Origin: Gammaproteobacteria bacterium
GTDB lineage: Bacteria > Pseudomonadota > Gammaproteobacteria > Steroidobacterales > Steroidobacteraceae
NCBI GenBank assembly: GCA_025355165.1
Contig: JANYAD010000030.1
Coordinates: forward strand, 1-64,000
Length of the DNA: 64,000 bases
Direction: 5' to 3'
Position numbers and translations under genes: made by a program. Positions 60,219-64,000 of the stretch are shown piece by piece. Below the pieces are notes generated by a model that saw only the letters and a program-made list of their open reading frames with translations, made no database searches and was not told the DNA's origin. Every line of letters starts with the position of its first letter. The stretch's first letter is position 1.

Positions 60219-62180
60219 ATGAGGCAAATCCTTGCGGTTGCGGTTGCGGTTGCGGTTGCGGTGCTATGCATCGGCGTCGGGCAAATGGCGACCGGGCAAA
60301 GCCCGTTGGCGGATCGACTCGTGCATCGATACCTCAGTGTTGAGATTTCGCCGGACGCACAGCTGGTCGCGTCCGTCGAAGGTGATTCTTCCAACAGCGG
60401 CGGTACCCCGACCGTCCGAGATCTTGTGATCCGGCAGGCGCGATCCGGCGCGGCGATCACCGTCAGCATGCCTTGCGGCCGTGTGCCGGAGTGCTGGCCC
60501 GACTCGCCCACGTGGAGCCCGGACGGCAAGCACCTTGCCTTTACCTTGCGTACGCCCGGCACTCATGCACGCTCTGTGTATGCGGTATCTTCCGATGGCA
60601 CTTCGCTGACCAAGCTCCTTGTTTTCAGCGGCACGATTGACCATTTACGATCACTGCCGGATGGTCGATTGGCCATGCTCGCCATTCAAAACGCCACCAA
60701 GGAGGTCGGAGCGACCCAAGCAGGCGCGCCCGTCGCGGGGGACTTGAACATGCCGCCGCCGGAGCAGCGAATCGCAATCCTTGACAACGGCGATTTGCGC
60801 TTCATATCGCCCCCGAATTTGTTCGTCTATGAATATGACTGGCGAGGCAAGGACAAGGGTTTTGTGGGAACTGCGGCTCCCGGGGACGGCGATAACAACT
60901 GGTGGACGGCGAAGTTGTACACCTTTGCCGAAAGGGGCGGAGAGGCGCGGGTCATCTACGCGCCCGCCGACGAGAGGCAACAGCTGGCGATGCCTAAAGT
61001 ATCGCGCGATGGAACTCGGGTCGCTTTCATTGCCGGAATTATGAGCGACTTTGGCTCGACTGGCGGGGACGTGTACACGCTACCGCTCGGTGGCGGTACC
61101 GCGACCAATATGACTCCCGACATTCACGCTTCGGCTACCGCCGTTTCATGGGGGTGCGAGGGGCAGCTACAGGCGGAGTTACTCGCAGGCGACAAAATTC
61201 AATTTGCGCAATTGAGCGCCTCCGGTGCGAAGCCTCGCATCCTCTGGAGCGGCGAGGAATCCTGGGGCGATCGTGACGCTGGAATCTCCACCGCATGCCC
61301 CTCAGGAATCACTGCTGATGGGCACGAATCCTTCACCGAGGCACCCGAGATCGAAATCGGACCCATAGGCCATTGGCGCAAGCTGACATCGGCGAACGCG
61401 GGATTGAGCTTGCCGGCACGCGTGCAGAGCGTGTGGTGGAAGAGCGATGGGTTTGATGTGCAGGGCTGGCTGGTGGTGCCGGCGCATGCCGAGGGGAAGC
61501 TGCCGATGATTACTGTGGTGCATGGCGGCCCCGCGTCGGCGGCCACCCCAAGCTTCATCGGGCCGGGCATCTCTCGCACCTTGCTTGGGCACGGCTATGC
61601 GCTATTTTGGCCAAACCCGCGCGGCAGCTACGGCCAAGGCGAGCGGTTCACGCTGGCGAACGTTCGCGATTTCGGCCATGGGGATTTGCGCGACATTCTC
61701 GCCGGCATCGATGCGGCCGCAAAGGTTGCGCCCATCGATCCGGTGCGCCTCGGCCTGACCGGCGGAAGCTACGGCGGCTTCATGACCATGTGGGCGGTGA
61801 CTCAAACCAATCGCTTCAAAGCCGCGGTCGCGGCTGCCGGAATCAGCGACTGGCTGTCGTACTACGGCGAGAATGGCATCGATGCCTGGATGATCCCGTA
61901 CTTCGGCAAGTCCGCATACGATGATCCTGCGGTGTATGCGGCCTCATCGGCCATCAACTATATTCACAATGTGAAGACACCAACCTTCGCCTATGTGGGA
62001 GAGCTGGATATCGAGTGCCCGGCACCGCAAACCCAGGAATTCTGGCACGCGATGAAAGCCATGAATGTGCCGACCTCAATGATGGTCTACCCGGGCGAGG
62101 GACACGGACTGCGCGAACCGGAGCATCTTGCCGACGCCGAACAACGAACGCTGGCTTGGTTCGACCGGTATCTGAAGTAG
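60219..62180 (+). CDS. S9-family (prolyl oligopeptidase/acylaminoacyl) peptidase
   Basis: This 653-residue secreted peptidase has a signal peptide built on an Ala-Val repeat. A beta-propeller-like N-terminal half contains WSPDGKHLAFTLRTPG and LPLGGGTATNM. The C-terminal hydrolase domain has GGSYGGFMTMW (Ser near residue 518), GELDIECPAPQT and GEGHGL (His near 627). ATG at 60219 follows AAGGTG; GTG at 60210 would use up that ribosome site. It probably trims short peptides in the periplasm. Confidence 0.9.
   Translation: MRQILAVAVAVAVAVLCIGVGQMATGQSPLADRLVHRYLSVEISPDAQLVASVEGDSSNSGGTPTVRDLVIRQARSGAAITVSMPCGRVPECWPDSPTWSPDGKHLAFTLRTPGTHARSVYAVSSDGTSLTKLLVFSGTIDHLRSLPDGRLAMLAIQNATKEVGATQAGAPVAGDLNMPPPEQRIAILDNGDLRFISPPNLFVYEYDWRGKDKGFVGTAAPGDGDNNWWTAKLYTFAERGGEARVIYAPADERQQLAMPKVSRDGTRVAFIAGIMSDFGSTGGDVYTLPLGGGTATNMTPDIHASATAVSWGCEGQLQAELLAGDKIQFAQLSASGAKPRILWSGEESWGDRDAGISTACPSGITADGHESFTEAPEIEIGPIGHWRKLTSANAGLSLPARVQSVWWKSDGFDVQGWLVVPAHAEGKLPMITVVHGGPASAATPSFIGPGISRTLLGHGYALFWPNPRGSYGQGERFTLANVRDFGHGDLRDILAGIDAAAKVAPIDPVRLGLTGGSYGGFMTMWAVTQTNRFKAAVAAAGISDWLSYYGENGIDAWMIPYFGKSAYDDPAVYAASSAINYIHNVKTPTFAYVGELDIECPAPQTQEFWHAMKAMNVPTSMMVYPGEGHGLREPEHLADAEQRTLAWFDRYLK
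60232..60261 (+). repeat. Five tandem TTGCGG hexamers in the S9-peptidase signal peptide
   Basis: Five exact copies of a 6-nt unit encode an Ala-Val run within the signal-peptide core. Loss or gain of units keeps the reading frame but changes hydrophobic length by two residues each. Confidence 0.8.
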
Positions 62181-62192
62181 GGATGGATACCA

Positions 62193-62210
62193 TTGGCACG
62201 TGGCTTGCAA
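62193..62210 (+). promoter_or_regulatory. Sigma-54 promoter of fliK
   Basis: TTGGCACG, TGGC, TTGCA is an essentially perfect consensus, with GG (62195-62196) and GC (62207-62208) 10 nt apart. Predicted start near 62220, one base before the first fliK ATG. It lies in the 40-base gap after the S9-peptidase gene. Confidence 0.8.
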
Positions 62211-62220
62211 TTTCTGGGTG

Positions 62221-63708
62221 ATGAATGCCATACCGCCAGTTTCCCAATCGCAGCGCAGCAATGGTGAGCTGAATTTCAATGTGTCAGAGCCTCCCCATAT
62301 GCCGCTTCCCCCGGCTAGCGGTCAGGATTTTGCGGCCGCCTTGAACCAAGCTCATGCTGAGCCTGCGCGCAAGAACATCATCAAAGACCAACATCGAAGC
62401 GAGCCCAGCGGCGGGCATTTGCCGCAGCTCGGCAATTCGACGCCGCCTGTTGCGCCGGCTGCAACCACAGGCGTAGCCGCTGCGCGCCATAGCCTAAATG
62501 ACCGGGACGACCGGGCGGCGGTCGCGGTGGCCGCCACCCCGATAGGTACCCCCGCCGCATCAGCAGCCGGTGCGGGCGCACCCGCCCCCACGTCGGTCGG
62601 CGCGGCACCCCCAAGCAACGCTTGCACGCCAGAGAGCAATATTGCTGCGACTCAGCCTCCCCTGAAAGCGCTGGCAGCGGACGATCAGGCAATGCTGAGC
62701 GGCGTGCCCGTGCTCCAAAGTTCACCCCCAAAGCCTGTTCCCGTGCCGATCACTTCGGCGCCTTCTGCCGCAGGTGCCCGCACACCCGCCATACCGGCCG
62801 CAGGTATCGGCCCCCGGCTTATCGCGGCAGCCATTGCAACTGCAGCCACCCCGGCCTCGGATTCCTCGAACGGCACGCTGAACGGCGCAGTGGCTCCCAA
62901 CGCCGATAACGCGGCGCAAGCCGTGATGGCGGAAACCCACGCACAAGGCAGCACTTTGCCGCTGACGAATTCGCCGGACCTCGCGGTTTCCGATGCGGGG
63001 ACGGCGCTGGCGCGTGAGGTCGCACCGGCTCCCGGAGTGCCGATTGCACCGGGATTCGCCGCCGGATCCCCAGATACTGTAGCGGGTCCAGCGTCCGCGG
63101 CAGCGGCGGCTGCAACGGCGGCATCTATCGGACAAGTGGTCGGTGCCGCCGGTAGTCAGGCCGGCGGTGACAAGCATTCCCGCGGTGGCGGCCCGGATTC
63201 TTTTCAGCCCGGCGCCTCGAGTGACGGCGCCGGCGCCGCGCAACTGCTGAGCTCCGCCAATCCGGGCGCTGCCGATGCATCGCCCACCCCTGCGTTCAAA
63301 GTGTCGGCCGGCGTTGACAGCGCCGAATTTGGGCAGGGCGTTGCTAACCACGTCGGCATCATGATGGACGGCAATTTGAGCAGCGCGAAATTGCAGGTCA
63401 ATCCACCGGCCCTCGGACCCATCGAGGTGCGGATCGCGCTGCAGGCGGGACATGCGCAAGTCTGGTTTACGAGCCACAGCGCGATCACCCGCGATGCGCT
63501 CGAGTCAAGCGCGCCAAAACTTCGTGAAATGCTGGGCGCGCAGGGTTTCGCAGAGGTGAGCGTCGACATTTCTCAGCGCTCTTTCCAGGAACGCTCGCCC
63601 CAGCCAAGAAGTTATGAGGGGCCGGCGGCAATTACGCCTGACTCCATCGCTGCGGTGGGCAGCGCATCGGCGCATACCGCAACCGGGTTGCTCGACGCCT
63701 ATGCGTGA
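62221..63708 (+). CDS. fliK: Flagellar hook-length control protein FliK
   Basis: This protein has up to 495 residues. The N-terminal part (to about 350) is low-complexity Ala/Pro/Gly/Ser, as usual for the ruler region. The C-terminal substrate-switch domain has LSSAKLQVNPPALGPIEVRI and LREMLGAQGFAEVSVDIS. ATG at 62221 would make a nearly leaderless mRNA from the promoter just upstream; GTG at 62281 or ATG at 62299 are alternatives. It is isolated from fliEFGHIJ. Confidence 0.88.
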   Translation: MNAIPPVSQSQRSNGELNFNVSEPPHMPLPPASGQDFAAALNQAHAEPARKNIIKDQHRSEPSGGHLPQLGNSTPPVAPAATTGVAAARHSLNDRDDRAAVAVAATPIGTPAASAAGAGAPAPTSVGAAPPSNACTPESNIAATQPPLKALAADDQAMLSGVPVLQSSPPKPVPVPITSAPSAAGARTPAIPAAGIGPRLIAAAIATAATPASDSSNGTLNGAVAPNADNAAQAVMAETHAQGSTLPLTNSPDLAVSDAGTALAREVAPAPGVPIAPGFAAGSPDTVAGPASAAAAAATAASIGQVVGAAGSQAGGDKHSRGGGPDSFQPGASSDGAGAAQLLSSANPGAADASPTPAFKVSAGVDSAEFGQGVANHVGIMMDGNLSSAKLQVNPPALGPIEVRIALQAGHAQVWFTSHSAITRDALESSAPKLREMLGAQGFAEVSVDISQRSFQERSPQPRSYEGPAAITPDSIAAVGSASAHTATGLLDAYA

Positions 63709-63714
63709 AGCTGT

Positions 63715-64000
63715 TTAGATCATCCCGCCATTGATGGAAATAATTTGGCCCGTAATGTAGGCCGCCTGACGAGATGCGAGGAACGCCACTAGACTGGCGA
63801 CCTCATCGGGGGAGCCGGGGCGCTTCATCGGCACCATGTTGCCGATGGCCGTCTGGTCAAAGGCGCACTTGGTCATCTCAGTTGAAATGATGCCGGGTGC
63901 AACCGCATTGACAGTGATTCCGCGGCTCGCCACTTCCAAGCTTAATGCTTTGGTAGCCGCGTTCAGCGCGCCCTTCGCCGCAGCGTAATTGACCTGTCCC
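63715..64000 (-). CDS. FabG-like 3-oxoacyl reductase, C-terminal part
   Basis: The gene enters from beyond the right edge, so only about the last 94 codons are seen. The active-site segment GQVNYAAAKGALNAATKALS carries the SDR Tyr and Lys; NAVAPGIISTEM and the terminal GQIISINGGMI follow. It resembles the acyl-carrier-protein reductases found with polyketide or aryl-polyene clusters, but the neighbouring genes are not visible, so that link is speculative. It is convergent with fliK. Confidence 0.88.
   Translation of the reverse strand, partial: GQVNYAAAKGALNAATKALSLEVASRGITVNAVAPGIISTEMTKCAFDQTAIGNMVPMKRPGSPDEVASLVAFLASRQAAYITGQIISINGGMI

Noticed and set aside
62722..63477. 251-codon minus-strand frame opposite fliK
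   Set aside because: Arg/Gly-rich shadow of the low-complexity FliK region.

Overview
The window is GC-rich, almost completely coding DNA from a gammaproteobacterial chromosome. The FleQ-FleS-FleR cascade, the flg/fli gene order, paired sigma-54 and sigma-28 promoters, and the glgC/glgA, rimO, slyD, yheU and yaiI-type genes all point to Gammaproteobacteria, perhaps near the Xanthomonadales/Nevskiales/Steroidobacter side. I cannot name a genus. No rRNA, tRNA, CRISPR array, insertion sequence or prophage was seen. No gap without a gene exceeds about 300 bases; the longest is the 299-base region upstream of fliC.

Layout. 1-4.45 kb: a partial P1-family peptidase and coaX (minus strand), then apt, a nucleosidase, and a translationally coupled ATP-grasp ligase/flavin monooxygenase pair. 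4.46-10 kb: a GT9 glycosyltransferase, divergent glgC and glgA (glycogen synthesis) and an ArnT-like membrane glycosyltransferase. 10.1-15.8 kb: two related small membrane proteins, a FecCD/BtuCFD-type importer with an enoyl-CoA hydratase gene inserted in its operon, and copC-copD. 15.8-19.4 kb: maiA, a secreted alpha/beta hydrolase, mlaA and a haem-binding lipoprotein. 19.4-26.1 kb: an SDR, a VOC protein and a 1841-residue tandem UvrA.

26.2-55.8 kb is the flagellar region. On the minus strand are flgA, flgM, flgN, a csrA variant and a pilZ gene. On the plus strand are flgBCDEFGHIJ, flgKL, fliC, flaG, fliD-fliS-fliT-pilZ, fleQ, fleSR and fliEFGHIJ; slyD and rimO lie on the minus strand between flgL and fliC. 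Promoter motifs fit the usual hierarchy. FleQ with sigma-54 would serve flgA, flgB, fleSR, fliD and fliK. Sigma-28 would serve flgM, flgKL, fliC and, a second time, fliD. As read, fliD carries a one-base deletion that splits it.

55.8-62.2 kb holds non-flagellar genes (yaiI-like, yheU-like, a lytic transglycosylase, a beta-propeller protein, a MetX-like hydrolase, a LysE exporter, an S9 peptidase). They separate fliJ from fliK, which has its own near-consensus sigma-54 promoter. A partial FabG-like reductase enters from the right edge.

The most interesting items are the fliD frameshift beneath an abutting sigma-54/sigma-28 promoter pair, sigma-54 promoters set so close to their start codons that the mRNAs would be nearly leaderless (flgA, fleS, fliK), the CsrA with an internal insertion, and the ATP-grasp/monooxygenase pair.
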